From contig NZ_SIZZ01000002.1 of assembly GCF_004322705.1 (NCBI RefSeq), forward strand, positions 1-64,000: 64,000 nucleotides of DNA, read 5' to 3'. The notes under the pieces are model-generated. The model worked only from the letters and a program-made list of their open reading frames with translations. It was not told the DNA's origin and did not search any database. This stretch comes from Dyella terrae. Its GTDB lineage: Bacteria; Pseudomonadota; Gammaproteobacteria; Xanthomonadales; Rhodanobacteraceae. Below are positions 1 through 8,759 of this stretch, piece after piece; the stretch's first letter is position 1, and each line of letters begins with the position of its first letter. Made by a program: the position numbers and the translations under genes.

Positions 1-126
1 TACGTCCTCTTGAACCCCACCGCATCCGCCATCCCCTGCGGCTTCCACTCCCCATCCACCACGAGCTGCTTCCCATCCGCCGACGGTGTCCGCCGCTCGT
101 TCAATTGCGACCCATCGGCGTACTGA
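1..126 (-). pseudogene. 3'-end fragment duplicated from the adjacent secreted-protein gene
   Basis: On the minus strand this stretch encodes about 42 residues almost identical to the C-terminal end of the gene at 276-971 (QYADGSQLNER... through ...GFKRTY), with one clear change, Trp to Arg in NERWTP. The match (1-126 against 292-417) stops abruptly where a REP pair begins. The reading frame stays open into the REP sequence but no credible start or signal peptide lies upstream. The fragment also runs off the window edge. It is either the decayed tail of a tandem duplicate or the end of a paralog altered by a repeat-mediated rearrangement. Confidence 0.6.
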
Positions 127-140
127 GCCTCCAAAGGGCC

Positions 141-247
141 GTCATTCCGGCGAAAGCCGGAATCCACTGCGACCACGTTTCAGGGCTGCGGCGATGCGGC
201 GACAAATGGGTCGTCGCCGTGGATTCCGGCTTTCGCCGGAATGACGA
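141..247. repeat. REP pair in inverted orientation
   Basis: Two REP-type palindromes face each other. The left arm, at 141-167, begins GTCATTCCGGCGAAAGCCGG. The right arm, at 219-247, is its inverse, and about 50 bases separate them. The same family, with GTCATGCCGGCGAAAGCCGG as the common form, recurs near 22.0-22.7 kb, 43.1-43.8 kb and 46.1-46.4 kb. The pair sits exactly between the two copies of the duplicated gene tail. Confidence 0.85.
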
Positions 248-275
248 CATGTGAGGGGTGCGGTCAACTAATCCC

Positions 276-971
276 TCACTGCAACCCCACGTACGTCCTC
301 TTGAACCCCACCGCATCCGCCATCCCCTGCGGCTTCCACTCCCCATCCACCACCAGCTGCTTCCCATCCGCGGACGGCGTCCACCGCTCATTCAACTGCG
401 ACCCGTCCGCGTACTGAATACTCACCACCACGCTCCCACCTTCCCGCCGCGCACTGGCCATCGCGTTCCCGCTCAACGTCTGGCGCTTCACCCCATCCAG
501 CTTCACTTCCAGCTGCTGACCGTTGTTGAGGCGCACCTGCACGCTTTTGTCGTCCTGCGTCACCAGCAGCACCGAATCGCTGGCGAGCGTCGGAGGGAGC
601 GGGGCGCTGCCGCGGAAGTCCTTGGCCTCATCCTTGTCTTTGTCCTTGTCGCCGCTGCCGTGGTCACCGCCCTTGCCGCCATGACCGCCGCCATGGCCGC
701 CCATGCCGCCACCACCACCACCCATGCCGCGACCGCCGCCGTGATGCCCACCCGGGCCATGATCGCCGGGTCCGCCTGCCGTGGAGGCTGGCGCCGGCGC
801 GGCCTCTTCACCACGCGCCACCGCCTGCAACTTCGCGCGCACCACGTCCGCGCTATCGCTGTTGCGGTCATCCAGACGCCAGGCGCCGGCAATGTTGAGG
901 GGTTTGGCGTCCTGGGCGTGGAGCGCGAAGGGCAGGGCAAGGGCGAGCAGGAGGACGGGAAGCTTGTTCAT
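276..971 (-). CDS. secreted Gly/His-rich protein of unknown function
   Basis: This encodes 231 residues starting MNKLPVLLLALALPFALHAQ, a typical Sec signal peptide with cleavage near residue 20. The first half of the mature protein contains a low-complexity run of Gly, His and Met followed by an Asp/Lys tract, which could bind metal ions (inference). The C-terminal 100 residues look like a small beta-rich domain. The open frame continues far upstream, but the signal peptide fixes the start at 971. I do not recognise the family. A nearly identical copy of its last 42 codons lies at 1-126. Confidence 0.75.
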   Translation of the reverse strand: MNKLPVLLLALALPFALHAQDAKPLNIAGAWRLDDRNSDSADVVRAKLQAVARGEEAAPAPASTAGGPGDHGPGGHHGGGRGMGGGGGGMGGHGGGHGGKGGDHGSGDKDKDKDEAKDFRGSAPLPPTLASDSVLLVTQDDKSVQVRLNNGQQLEVKLDGVKRQTLSGNAMASARREGGSVVVSIQYADGSQLNERWTPSADGKQLVVDGEWKPQGMADAVGFKRTYVGLQ

Positions 972-1160
972 GGGAAATCGACCTGGGCGGGCGCGGGCCC
1001 GCGTAAAAACGAAGGGGAATGCCATCTCATGACGCGCCGGCGACGCTGCGGTTGACACCCTGCCCGCAAGACATTCCACCCGGGTCGCAGTGACCATCGT
1101 CAGGCGTCGGCGCCTCGACCCGATGGCATACTCGGGTTTCTGTGTAACCGGAGTCGCCCC

Positions 1161-3026
1161 ATGCGTCTGCTTTCTGTCCTTGCCGTCGGTGCGTTCGCGC
1201 TGCCGCTGGCCGCTTTTGCCGCCGATCCGCATTCCTACGCCCAGCCTGACCAGGTGCGCGTCACCCACCTCGATCTCGATCTGAAGGTGGATTTCCCGCA
1301 CAAGCAGCTCGATGGCCTGGCCACGCTGAAGCTGGACTGGAAGAACGCCAAGGCGCAGGCGCTGGTGCTCGATACGCGTGATCTCACCATCAGCAAGGTC
1401 GAGGGCCTCGACGCCAGCGGCAAGGCTTCGCCGCTGAAGTTCACGCTCGCCGAGCGCGACAAGCAGCTGGGCAGCAAGCTCACCATCGATACGCCCAAAC
1501 AGCCGGTGCAGGTGCGCATCACCTACACCACCGCGCCCACCGCGTCGGGCTTGCAGTGGCTCACGCCGGAGCAGACGGCGGACAAGAAGCTGCCCTTCAT
1601 GTTCTCGCAGTCCGAATCCATCCACGCGCGCTCCTGGGTGCCGCTGCAGGATTCGCCGGCCATTCGCTTCACCTACAAGGCCCACGTCACCGCGCCGAAG
1701 GATGTGCGCGTGACGATGAGTGCGATCAATGATGCCAAGCATCCGCTCGACGGCGATTTCAGCTTCGAGCAGCCGCATCCGATCCCGTCGTACCTGCTGG
1801 CCATCGCCGCTGGCGACATCGCGGTGAAGGAAACCGGCCCGCGTTCGGCCGTGTATGCCGAGCCCAGCGTGGTCGGCAAGGCCGCGCACGAGTTCGAAGA
1901 CACCGAAAAGCTGATCGCCGCCACCGAAAAGCTCTACGGCCCGTACGCCTGGGGTCGCTACGACATCCTGGTGCTGCCGCCCTCGTTCCCGTTCGGCGGC
2001 ATGGAAAACCCGAACATGACCTTCGCCACGCCGACCGTGCTGGTGGGCGACAAGAGCCTGGTCTCGCTGGTGTCGCATGAGCTGGCGCATTCGTGGTCGG
2101 GCAACCTGGTGACGTCCGCCGCGTGGCGCGACATCTGGCTCAACGAAGGTTTCACCACCTACGTGCAGGGCCGCATCACCGAGGCCGTCTACGGCAAGGC
2201 GCTGGCTGACGAAGAAGCCCTGCTGTCGGCGCGCGCGCTGCTGAAGGAGCTGCCCACCATGGCGCCGAACGCCCAGCGCCTGGCGCCGGAGCCGCGCGGC
2301 ATCGACGCCGACGACGCGCTGTCCAGCGTCGCCTACGACAAGGGCTCGTGGTTCCTGCGCACGCTGGAAACGCGCTTCGGTCGCGAAACCTTCGACAACT
2401 ACCTGAAGGGCTATTTCGCGCACTTCGCCTTCCAGAGCATCACCACCGAGCAGATGCTCGATTACCTGAAGGCCAATCTCTTCGACAAGAACCCGGGCAA
2501 GATGAGCTGGGACGAAGTGAAGGCCTGGGTGTACCAGCCGGGCGTGCCCAAGAACGCGCCGCTGCCGGCCTCGCCGCGCTTCGATGCCATCGACGCCGCG
2601 CGCAAGTCGTTCCTTGCCGGTTCGCTGGACGCCACCAAGCTCGACGCCAAGGGCTGGAACACGCAGGAGTGGATGTACTTCCTCGACGGCATGCCCGACG
2701 TGGCCCCGCTGGACAAGCTCAAGGCACTCGATGCCGCCTGGCACCTCACCGGCACCCCGAACGCCGAGATCGGCATGCGCTGGTACAGCCACGCCATCGC
2801 CGCCGGTGACAAGGACGTGTGGAATGCCGCCGCCGAGCACATGACCCGCATCGGTCGCCTGTACCTGACCATGCCCCTGTATAAGGCCTTCGCCCGCACG
2901 CCGGACGGCCTGGCTTTCGCCAAACAGGTGTATGAGAAGGCCAAGTCGGGCTACCACCCGATGACCCAGGAAGCGGTTGAGCGCACGTTCGCCAAGGCCG
3001 CCAAGGGCGACAAGCCGGCGAAGTAA
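1161..3026 (+). CDS. M1 family zinc aminopeptidase, secreted
   Basis: This is a 621-residue metallopeptidase that removes N-terminal amino acids from peptides. A signal peptide (MRLLSVLAVGAFALPLAAFA) sends it to the periplasm or outside. The M1 hallmarks are present: the exopeptidase motif GGMENPN near residue 279, then HELAHSW near residue 305, and WLNEGFTTY carrying the third zinc ligand and continuing the active site. The HEXXH-18-E arrangement and the C-terminal helical extension, as well as the length, resemble the leukotriene A4 hydrolase branch. The ATG at 1161 is chosen because it begins the signal peptide. Confidence 0.93.
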   Translation: MRLLSVLAVGAFALPLAAFAADPHSYAQPDQVRVTHLDLDLKVDFPHKQLDGLATLKLDWKNAKAQALVLDTRDLTISKVEGLDASGKASPLKFTLAERDKQLGSKLTIDTPKQPVQVRITYTTAPTASGLQWLTPEQTADKKLPFMFSQSESIHARSWVPLQDSPAIRFTYKAHVTAPKDVRVTMSAINDAKHPLDGDFSFEQPHPIPSYLLAIAAGDIAVKETGPRSAVYAEPSVVGKAAHEFEDTEKLIAATEKLYGPYAWGRYDILVLPPSFPFGGMENPNMTFATPTVLVGDKSLVSLVSHELAHSWSGNLVTSAAWRDIWLNEGFTTYVQGRITEAVYGKALADEEALLSARALLKELPTMAPNAQRLAPEPRGIDADDALSSVAYDKGSWFLRTLETRFGRETFDNYLKGYFAHFAFQSITTEQMLDYLKANLFDKNPGKMSWDEVKAWVYQPGVPKNAPLPASPRFDAIDAARKSFLAGSLDATKLDAKGWNTQEWMYFLDGMPDVAPLDKLKALDAAWHLTGTPNAEIGMRWYSHAIAAGDKDVWNAAAEHMTRIGRLYLTMPLYKAFARTPDGLAFAKQVYEKAKSGYHPMTQEAVERTFAKAAKGDKPAK

Positions 3027-3040
3027 TATGCCTGTCAGAT

Positions 3041-3066
3041 GGCGCGGCGACCTTGATCGCCGCGCC
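3041..3066 (+). terminator. stem-loop after the aminopeptidase gene
   Basis: GGCGCGGCGA and TCGCCGCGCC form a perfect 10-bp stem with a 6-base loop, 15 bases after the M1 aminopeptidase stop codon. No U-tract follows, so it is either a Rho-dependent or attenuating structure or a barrier between this gene and the next one on the same strand. Confidence 0.5.
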
Positions 3067-3108
3067 CATCGACCCGACATGCTCTGACCCATCTGACGAA
3101 TCGTGCCC

Positions 3109-4098
3109 ATGCCGACACCGACCACGCCTTCCACGCGCCCGCTCTGGCAACGCCTGCTGTTCCGCCGCCTCAAGTTCCTTGCCGTGGTGGTGGTGATCAT
3201 CGGCCTGCTGCTCGGCGGCAGTTACCTGCTGGCGCCGCAATGGCTGATCCAGGCCGACGTCGCGCGCAAGGCGATGGCCGCCCACGTGGAAAAGCACTCG
3301 GTGCAGGTGGGCGATACCAAGTGGTCGTACTACGAAGGCGGTCAAGGCCCGACGCTGGTGATGCTGCACGGTTTCGCCGCGGACAAGTCCGTCTGGCTGG
3401 AACAGCTGCGCATCCTCAGCCAGCATTTTCACGTGATCGCGCCGGATCTCCCGGGCTGGGGTGAATCCACCCGCATCGACGGCGCGAGCTACAACATCGA
3501 CATGCAGGCCGTGCGCTTCGGCGAATTCGTCAACGCGCTGCGCCTGCAGAAGTTCGTGCTGATCGGTCATTCGATGGGCGGTGCGATCGCCGGCGTGTAT
3601 GCCGCCGATCATCCCGAACACGTCGCCGAGCTGGCGCTGATCGATTCCTTCGGCCTCAAGGCCAATGAGAACGACTTCTCGCGCGAAGCCCTGTCCGGCA
3701 AGAACCCTTTCATCTTCGACAACCGCGAGGAATTCGCCCGCGCCACCGCGCTGGCCTTCACGCATGTGCCGAAGATTCCCGGTCGCTTCATCGACGTGCT
3801 GATCGAGCGCAACCAGCGTGATCGTGAGTTCCTCAACCGCACCTTCAACGAACTGCGCGATCCCTCGCAGTACCTCTCGCTGCAGCATCGCCTGGATCAA
3901 CTGGAGATGCCGGTGATGGGCCTGTGGTGCCGCGATGACAAGATCATCGACGTGTCGGCGATGGATAACCTGCGCAACGGGCTCACCCATTCCGCCGCCA
4001 TCGCCAGCACCACGCTGAGCGGCTGCAACCACATGCCCATCCTGGAAAAGCCCGAAGAAACGGCGCGCATCCTCACGCAGTTCGCTTTGTCGCACTGA
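3109..4098 (+). CDS. membrane-anchored alpha/beta hydrolase
   Basis: This is a 329-residue serine hydrolase of the alpha/beta fold. One N-terminal transmembrane segment (FLAVVVVIIGLLLGGSYLL) is followed by the oxyanion region LHGFAADKS, the nucleophile elbow GHSMGG, an acid residue in WCRDDKIID and the catalytic His in GCNHMPILEKP. The triad is complete. It lies in the same direction as the aminopeptidase upstream, 82 bases away. A GTG six bases further up (3103) is an alternative start; neither has a strong ribosome binding site. The substrate cannot be deduced; lipase/esterase-type activity is the usual role for this group. Confidence 0.85.
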   Translation: MPTPTTPSTRPLWQRLLFRRLKFLAVVVVIIGLLLGGSYLLAPQWLIQADVARKAMAAHVEKHSVQVGDTKWSYYEGGQGPTLVMLHGFAADKSVWLEQLRILSQHFHVIAPDLPGWGESTRIDGASYNIDMQAVRFGEFVNALRLQKFVLIGHSMGGAIAGVYAADHPEHVAELALIDSFGLKANENDFSREALSGKNPFIFDNREEFARATALAFTHVPKIPGRFIDVLIERNQRDREFLNRTFNELRDPSQYLSLQHRLDQLEMPVMGLWCRDDKIIDVSAMDNLRNGLTHSAAIASTTLSGCNHMPILEKPEETARILTQFALSH

Positions 4099-4119
4099 GT
4101 GTTGCGCTTGGTGGGACCG

Positions 4120-4275
4120 CTCGCGTTGCTCGCTGTGAATCCGGCGGCTGACGCCGCCTGTGAACAGTGAACGGGAAAAGCAGAGTGCAAGTTCGCTCCG
4201 GCACGCTCTTACCTGTTCACCGTTTACAGCGAAGCGCAGCGAGCGGCTTCACAGGGCGCGTAGCGCCCGGCCTTA
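4120..4275. repeat. intergenic imperfect inverted repeat
   Basis: This gap contains two long imperfectly complementary arms, around 4160-4187 (TGAACAGTGAACGGG...) and 4201-4229 (...CCTGTTCACCGTTTACAGC). Further complementary GCTCGC/GCGAGC and GGCGCGTAGCGCC blocks flank them. The RNA would fold into a long branched hairpin. It has no coding capacity and looks like a small mobile or REP-related intergenic element. Confidence 0.55.
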
Positions 4276-4296
4276 CCACCTAAGGAATGCGAGGCT

Positions 4297-4665
4297 ATGA
4301 AACAGCTGGTGGTGATCGCCTTTGTTGCCCTGTTGGTGGGCGTGCACTGGTATTTCCGTACGCGCGCCGATAAACCGGTCAGCGCCGTCGAGCGCGGACT
4401 CGCTACCGGATGGCTGTGGGTGCGCCGCATCACGTGCTTCTTCGCCGCCGCGGTGGCCTTGCTCGGCGCGTTGTCGCTGATCGCGCACGGCATCCTGACG
4501 GATGTCGACATGATGCTCATCATCGGAACCGTTCTTTTGCTGGCGCTGGCCGCGCTCTTCACGCACTGGGGCGTCTACGGCATGGGCGTGCGTCGCTACG
4601 ACACGCGCGACGACCGGCCGGTGCATGAGGCCCGGGCGAAACGTTACGGCTGGCGCCGTTCCTGA
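4297..4665 (+). CDS. small membrane protein, unknown function
   Basis: This encodes 122 residues with three predicted membrane segments: an N-terminal one (LVVIAFVALLVGVHWYF), a central one (TCFFAAAVALLGALSLIAHGIL) and a third (MLIIGTVLLLALAALFTHW). The tail is charged and soluble. No enzymatic motif is visible. The start at 4297 follows a purine-rich GAATGCGAGG stretch at suitable distance. I do not recognise the family. Confidence 0.7.
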   Translation: MKQLVVIAFVALLVGVHWYFRTRADKPVSAVERGLATGWLWVRRITCFFAAAVALLGALSLIAHGILTDVDMMLIIGTVLLLALAALFTHWGVYGMGVRRYDTRDDRPVHEARAKRYGWRRS

Positions 4666-4814
4666 GAACGGTTATCGGTTGGCGCATCCGCCTGGACGTC
4701 TAAACCGCCTCGCGCCAGGGCCGCCGCGTATTGGCCCCAATGCCCCATTGCATGCCACGACACTTTCTGCTTCCCTACGTGCTTGCCTCAACAGGGGAGG
4801 CAACAGGGGACAAC

Positions 4815-5180
4815 ATGTCGTGGGTTGAATCGGAGTCCAATGCGACGCCGCTGGCTGGGTCGTCGCGGCAGCCATGGGCAACCATGGCCGAACGCGTGCA
4901 AGACGCGGATGGCAGCCATGAGTTGTTCGAGGAGATTCGCGTATGGCGAAAACTCGATGCACATCGCATGTGGCTTTACCGGTGCCTGAAAAACCGTCAG
5001 AGCGGCCATTACGCCGTGCAGGGCCGGGAGCGTGTGTACACGCCGGAAGGCGGTGGCCGTGTCGCGCACCTGGCGCATCACTTCGTCACGCTCGCCGGAC
5101 ATACCTCGGCCAGTGAACACTGCAGTTGGCATGACACGCTGGAAGCCGCGATCGAGGCCAACGATGCCGCGCACGCCTGA
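4815..5180 (+). CDS. hypothetical protein
   Basis: This encodes 121 residues with no signal peptide or membrane segment. It is rich in His and charged residues, with no motif I recognise. The frame is open 28 codons further upstream, but the ATG at 4815 has a good AGGGGA ribosome binding site, so I start it there. The next gene at 5229 lies 48 bases downstream on the same strand and may be co-transcribed. Confidence 0.55.
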   Translation: MSWVESESNATPLAGSSRQPWATMAERVQDADGSHELFEEIRVWRKLDAHRMWLYRCLKNRQSGHYAVQGRERVYTPEGGGRVAHLAHHFVTLAGHTSASEHCSWHDTLEAAIEANDAAHA

Positions 5181-5228
5181 TGCGATGCGTGACATCGCCA
5201 TCGCGCGTGCCCCGCGTCCCAAGCGCTG

Positions 5229-5777
5229 ATGTGGCGGCATAAGGACATGGTGGCGCAATCGGCATCCATCGGCGCAACGCAGCTGGATCGTTATTTCGCG
5301 CGCGACATCTTTCCAAACTTCCCCTTCCGCAATCGCCACTGGCTGGCGGTGGCGTTCGATCGCCAGGCGTTTCCCTCGCGCATGCCGCGCTGGTTCTTCG
5401 ACCTGCTGGTGCAGACCTATACGCCCACGCGCGCACCCATCAGCATCTACGCGCGCAACCCCGACGGCACCGAGCCCGCCTGGTGGCGCCACGACGTTCC
5501 GCTGGAATGGTCGGCGTACGAATCGGTGGTGACAGGCGAGAACAGCACGGCCGAATTCCGCATGCTCGATCCGCTGGGGCGCTGGGCCTGCTGGAGCACG
5601 AATGAAGTGACCGTGTGGGGCGGCGAAGCCGAAGACATGATGATCATCTACGAGCGCATGGGCGGCCGTGATCGCGTGCGCCAGTCCATGTTCAACAGCC
5701 TGCACGCCTATGCGGCGCATCTGCCGTCGCTGGCGAAGTACGTCCGAGGGCTGGTCGACGCGGCCGGGCGCGAGTAA
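5229..5777 (+). CDS. hypothetical cytosolic protein
   Basis: This encodes 182 residues with a high Trp and Tyr content and no signal peptide or membrane helix. Codon use matches the surrounding high-GC genes and the frame is long enough to be real. It ends 6 bases before the end of the convergent metalloprotease gene. A second ATG at 5247 is possible. No function can be assigned from sequence alone. Confidence 0.6.
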   Translation: MWRHKDMVAQSASIGATQLDRYFARDIFPNFPFRNRHWLAVAFDRQAFPSRMPRWFFDLLVQTYTPTRAPISIYARNPDGTEPAWWRHDVPLEWSAYESVVTGENSTAEFRMLDPLGRWACWSTNEVTVWGGEAEDMMIIYERMGGRDRVRQSMFNSLHAYAAHLPSLAKYVRGLVDAAGRE

Positions 5778-5783
5778 GCCGCG

Positions 5784-6593
5784 TCAGTCGGCGACGTCGG
5801 CGACCAGGCGATCGAGTTCGGCTTTAAGCATCGAACCGTTCTGCCGCAGCCAGTCGCGCTGTTCTTTCCAGTCCGGATAAATCGATGCCACCTGCGCCCA
5901 GAAACGCGGCGCATGGCTGCGTACGCGCAGATGGCACAACTCGTGCGCCAGCACGTAACGCAGTGCTGCCGGCGGGGCGAGCGCCAGGGCGAGATCGAGG
6001 TTGATGCGATCGCGCGTGTCCAGGCTGCCCCACAGGCTTTTCATGGAGCGGATCTTGAGCGCGGTAGGTGCGAGCCCGAGTTGCGGCACGAACGTCGCCA
6101 TCCAGCGCGCCACGTCGCGACGCATCAGGTTTTCGAAATACGAGGCGAGCAAGCCACGCGCCACCGGCAAGGCACGCGTATGCGGACGCGGGATCACCAG
6201 CGTGAGGCCGCCTTCGAATGGTTCGACTTTCGGATACGCGCCTTCGGCCCAGGTGAGCGTCGTCGGTTCGCCGCGCAACGGAAACTCAGTGTCAATGCCC
6301 AGCCGCAACGGCGGCAAGGGTTGCGACACCAGGTTCAGTTCGTCGAGTTTCTTTTCCAGCCAGTCGGCATGGCTGCGCAGGAACGCACTGACCTGCGCCG
6401 GATGCGTGCCATGCGGATACGTCACGCGCGCGCCCTTGGGCGTCACGGTCAAACGCAGGCGACGCGCACGCGGGTGCGCTGACTTCAGCACGCGGATCGT
6501 GTTGCCGCTTGCTGTCGCCAATTCCAGCCAATCGCCTTCGAGGTGCTGCGCCATGCTCTTGCCCTGATCGGTGCGACGTCCGTACGTCGCCAT
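5784..6593 (-). CDS. YgjP-like M48-type zinc metalloprotease
   Basis: This is a protein of up to 269 residues of the YgjP/DUF45 (WLM-like) metallopeptidase family. The signature is HELCHLRVRSHAPRFW near the C-terminus: HEXXH supplies two zinc ligands and the catalytic Glu, and the downstream His the third ligand. It has no signal peptide, so it is cytosolic. In E. coli the family is uncharacterised or linked to protein quality control. An internal ATG at 6554 (MAQHLEGDW) is a reasonable alternative start, since neither has a convincing ribosome binding site. Confidence 0.85.
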   Translation of the reverse strand: MATYGRRTDQGKSMAQHLEGDWLELATASGNTIRVLKSAHPRARRLRLTVTPKGARVTYPHGTHPAQVSAFLRSHADWLEKKLDELNLVSQPLPPLRLGIDTEFPLRGEPTTLTWAEGAYPKVEPFEGGLTLVIPRPHTRALPVARGLLASYFENLMRRDVARWMATFVPQLGLAPTALKIRSMKSLWGSLDTRDRINLDLALALAPPAALRYVLAHELCHLRVRSHAPRFWAQVASIYPDWKEQRDWLRQNGSMLKAELDRLVADVAD

Positions 6594-6798
6594 TCTCCGC
6601 TGCCCAATGTGGGGGGATCATGCAGGCTTCGCAAGTCGGACAGGTGACGGTGAAATACCCGGATATTCAGTGATTTGCGTCCCGTGCCCGCCAGCCATGC
6701 GGGCTGGCGGGCCAGACCTCGAACGTTTCGAGGTGGGTTCAGGCTCGCGCCCGTTCAGGCAGCGGCTGTCGCAACCCGGCGGAGACGCATGGGTCCGC

Positions 6799-7464
6799 TC
6801 AGAACGCCAGGTTGAGGCCCACGTTGATCCAGCGCGAAAGCTCGCCATCGCGACTCTGCCCCACCAGGACATCGACGCTGTTGTCCTTGAAATAGATGCG
6901 CACGCCGGTCTGCGCGACGTACCCATGTCCGACCGGGCGCAGGTATTCGGCGAGCAGGCCCACCTGCGAACTGGCGATGTACTCGACACCCGCGCCGATC
7001 AACGGACGCACGTGATCGGACCGCGTCCAGGCCAGGCCCACGTTCACGTTGGCCTGCCAACGCTGCGCGCGGTCCAGCGGGCCACTGAAAGCGACGTACG
7101 AATCAGCGAGCTTGCGCCTGCCGTCGTCGAGCGTCGCCGTGGTTGCCCAGGCCGCACTGATGCCGGTATCGCCGCCATCGTGGATGAGCCACTTCACGCC
7201 CGGGCTCAGTCCATTCCGGTTGGGGCGAACCTGCCGACCCAGGCCCAGCGAAAACTCGACCGTACCGATGCTGCACGCCGGCACCGTCCAGCCCGCCAGC
7301 GCCCCACCCTTGAACGACTGCAACCAGCTCTCGAGCTGGCAACGCCCGGCGGGCGTGATCGTGGCGTCGTCCACGACATAACTACCACCCGATGCCTGCG
7401 CATCGAATGCCATCAGCAAGCTTGCCGCAAGACAAACGGCAATAGGAAAAAACTTCAGCGTCAT
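6799..7464 (-). CDS. putative outer-membrane beta-barrel protein
   Basis: This encodes 221 residues beginning MTLKFFPIAVCLAASLLMAFDAQAS, a clear signal peptide. The body alternates polar and hydrophobic residues and ends with NVGLNLAF. A terminal Phe preceded by such a strand is the signal used by the BAM machinery for outer-membrane insertion. The start is set by GGGAGGA just upstream and by the signal peptide; the frame extends another 33 codons without coding character. The ligand is unknown. Confidence 0.7.
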   Translation of the reverse strand: MTLKFFPIAVCLAASLLMAFDAQASGGSYVVDDATITPAGRCQLESWLQSFKGGALAGWTVPACSIGTVEFSLGLGRQVRPNRNGLSPGVKWLIHDGGDTGISAAWATTATLDDGRRKLADSYVAFSGPLDRAQRWQANVNVGLAWTRSDHVRPLIGAGVEYIASSQVGLLAEYLRPVGHGYVAQTGVRIYFKDNSVDVLVGQSRDGELSRWINVGLNLAF

Positions 7465-7667
7465 GCTTCCTCCCAACGCGCAAGCGCGAGGAAAACAAGG
7501 AAGGCAACTCACGAATGTGAAATGCCGATAGCCAGCAAGGCTATCGATGCACCATGACGGCACGACAACCTGCTAGCGGCGGAAAAGGCTCGGGCTAGGG
7601 TCGTCGTCCATGCGGTGGCTCGGGGGTGCGGAAAGTGGGCGCATTGTCGGTGGGTTGGGTGGGATGG

Positions 7668-8390
7668 TCAATGTGCAGTGGCTGGATGAACCAGGGTGTC
7701 GTGGGCCGCTGTGCCGGGCCTGGATGCGCCCTCGATCACCGCCGAGCGATTCGCAGCGTCTGCGAGGTAGATGGCCATCTGTTCGAGTCGAATTCGCTGG
7801 AACACCAGCGCCAGCGCCATCCAGTAGCCAATAAACAAAGCAGCGACGACGAGGAGATCAAGCCAGCCGTACTTAGCTTCATGCACGTAGCTCTTCACCT
7901 GGATCAGAAGTGCACCAACCAGCGGAAGTACGCCCAGCTTCTCGATGGCACCCAGCATGATTGGCATGCGATCTTTCATTCGCTCATGCCGTCCGCGCGC
8001 ATAGCTGGCTAATGTAGAGAGCGTTTCAGATGGGTAACTGCATAGCCACGAAATCAACGCTTCGTGGTGAATGCGATCAAAATCCATTTGATCGGCCAGA
8101 TCGCGGCGTTCGGCAGAAAAGCTGGGCAAACGCGGTCGCCTGACGATGGGAAACAAGGCGATACCAAGCGAAACGATTTCGATAACCACCAACACGGCGC
8201 TTATTCCGATACTCCATCGCTTACCAAAGATTGGCCAGTTCAGCAGACCAATAGCCAGTACGGCACTGACGCCGCCAATGACATAAGCGAGTATTTCGCG
8301 TCTGGAAGTCTTTGTGCTGACGCTCGGATGTTCCGGCAACCCCTCAATCCGCTCATTCAACAACGCAAACGTAAGCTCCCGTCCGTCCAT
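7668..8390 (-). CDS. multi-pass membrane protein, unknown function
   Basis: This encodes 240 residues. The soluble N-terminus (MDGRELTFALLNERIEGLPE) is followed by two adjacent membrane segments around residues 35-85, a soluble middle region, and two more hydrophobic segments around residues 140-195. The ATG at 8390 has a strong AGGGGGAA ribosome binding site; a start 13 codons earlier is less likely. No motif points to a substrate or enzyme activity. The gene is expressed divergently from the small gene at 8502. Confidence 0.65.
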   Translation of the reverse strand: MDGRELTFALLNERIEGLPEHPSVSTKTSRREILAYVIGGVSAVLAIGLLNWPIFGKRWSIGISAVLVVIEIVSLGIALFPIVRRPRLPSFSAERRDLADQMDFDRIHHEALISWLCSYPSETLSTLASYARGRHERMKDRMPIMLGAIEKLGVLPLVGALLIQVKSYVHEAKYGWLDLLVVAALFIGYWMALALVFQRIRLEQMAIYLADAANRSAVIEGASRPGTAAHDTLVHPATAH

Positions 8391-8501
8391 AGCCGTTCCC
8401 CCTGAAGTCCCGGCGCCAGCATACGCCAACCTTCCGCCCCGCCTTCACGCACCCATCAACACCCCCCTGAAATGATCCCAACCGAACGCAAGGGGGTCAC
8501 T

Positions 8502-8708
8502 ATGAGCGCGCCAACTTTGACGCCGGGCCACTACTTCCTGCTTGATCAGCTCTACTGGCTGCCGGGTATCGCCGTGGAGACATCGGATCAGGCGCTGTGC
8601 CACGACCTGCAAGCGCATGGTCTGGTGCGGCCGGGGGCCAATCAGCATTGGGAACTCACCGCGGCGGGTCGACAGACCGTGCAGGGTGATGGCGTGCTGG
8701 TGGCCTGA
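8502..8708 (+). CDS. small hypothetical protein
   Basis: This encodes 68 residues beginning MSAPTLTPGHYFLLDQLYW. It is preceded at good spacing by AAGGGGGT, so translation is likely even though the protein is short. The layout (HDLQAHGLVRPGANQHWELTAAGRQ) resembles a small winged-helix fold as found in DNA-binding or phage-type proteins, but that is only a resemblance. It points toward the end of the large multidomain gene on the other strand. Confidence 0.6.
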   Translation: MSAPTLTPGHYFLLDQLYWLPGIAVETSDQALCHDLQAHGLVRPGANQHWELTAAGRQTVQGDGVLVA

Positions 8709-8724
8709 AGGCGCCGCGGGCTGA

Positions 8725-8747
8725 CGCGGGAGCGTTGTGCTCCCGCG
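8725..8747. terminator. stem-loop between convergent genes
   Basis: CGCGGGAGC and GCTCCCGCG form a perfect 9-bp stem with loop GTTGT, placed 16 bases after the small gene and 12 bases after the end of the large minus-strand gene. It is symmetric and could end transcription from both sides. It lacks a T-tract. Confidence 0.5.
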
Positions 8748-8759
8748 CCCTGATGCACC

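Noticed and set aside
276-3200. A 974-codon open frame on the minus strand covering most of the M1 aminopeptidase gene
   Set aside because: It is antisense to a gene with complete catalytic motifs; only its last 231 codons (276-971), which start with a signal peptide, are real.
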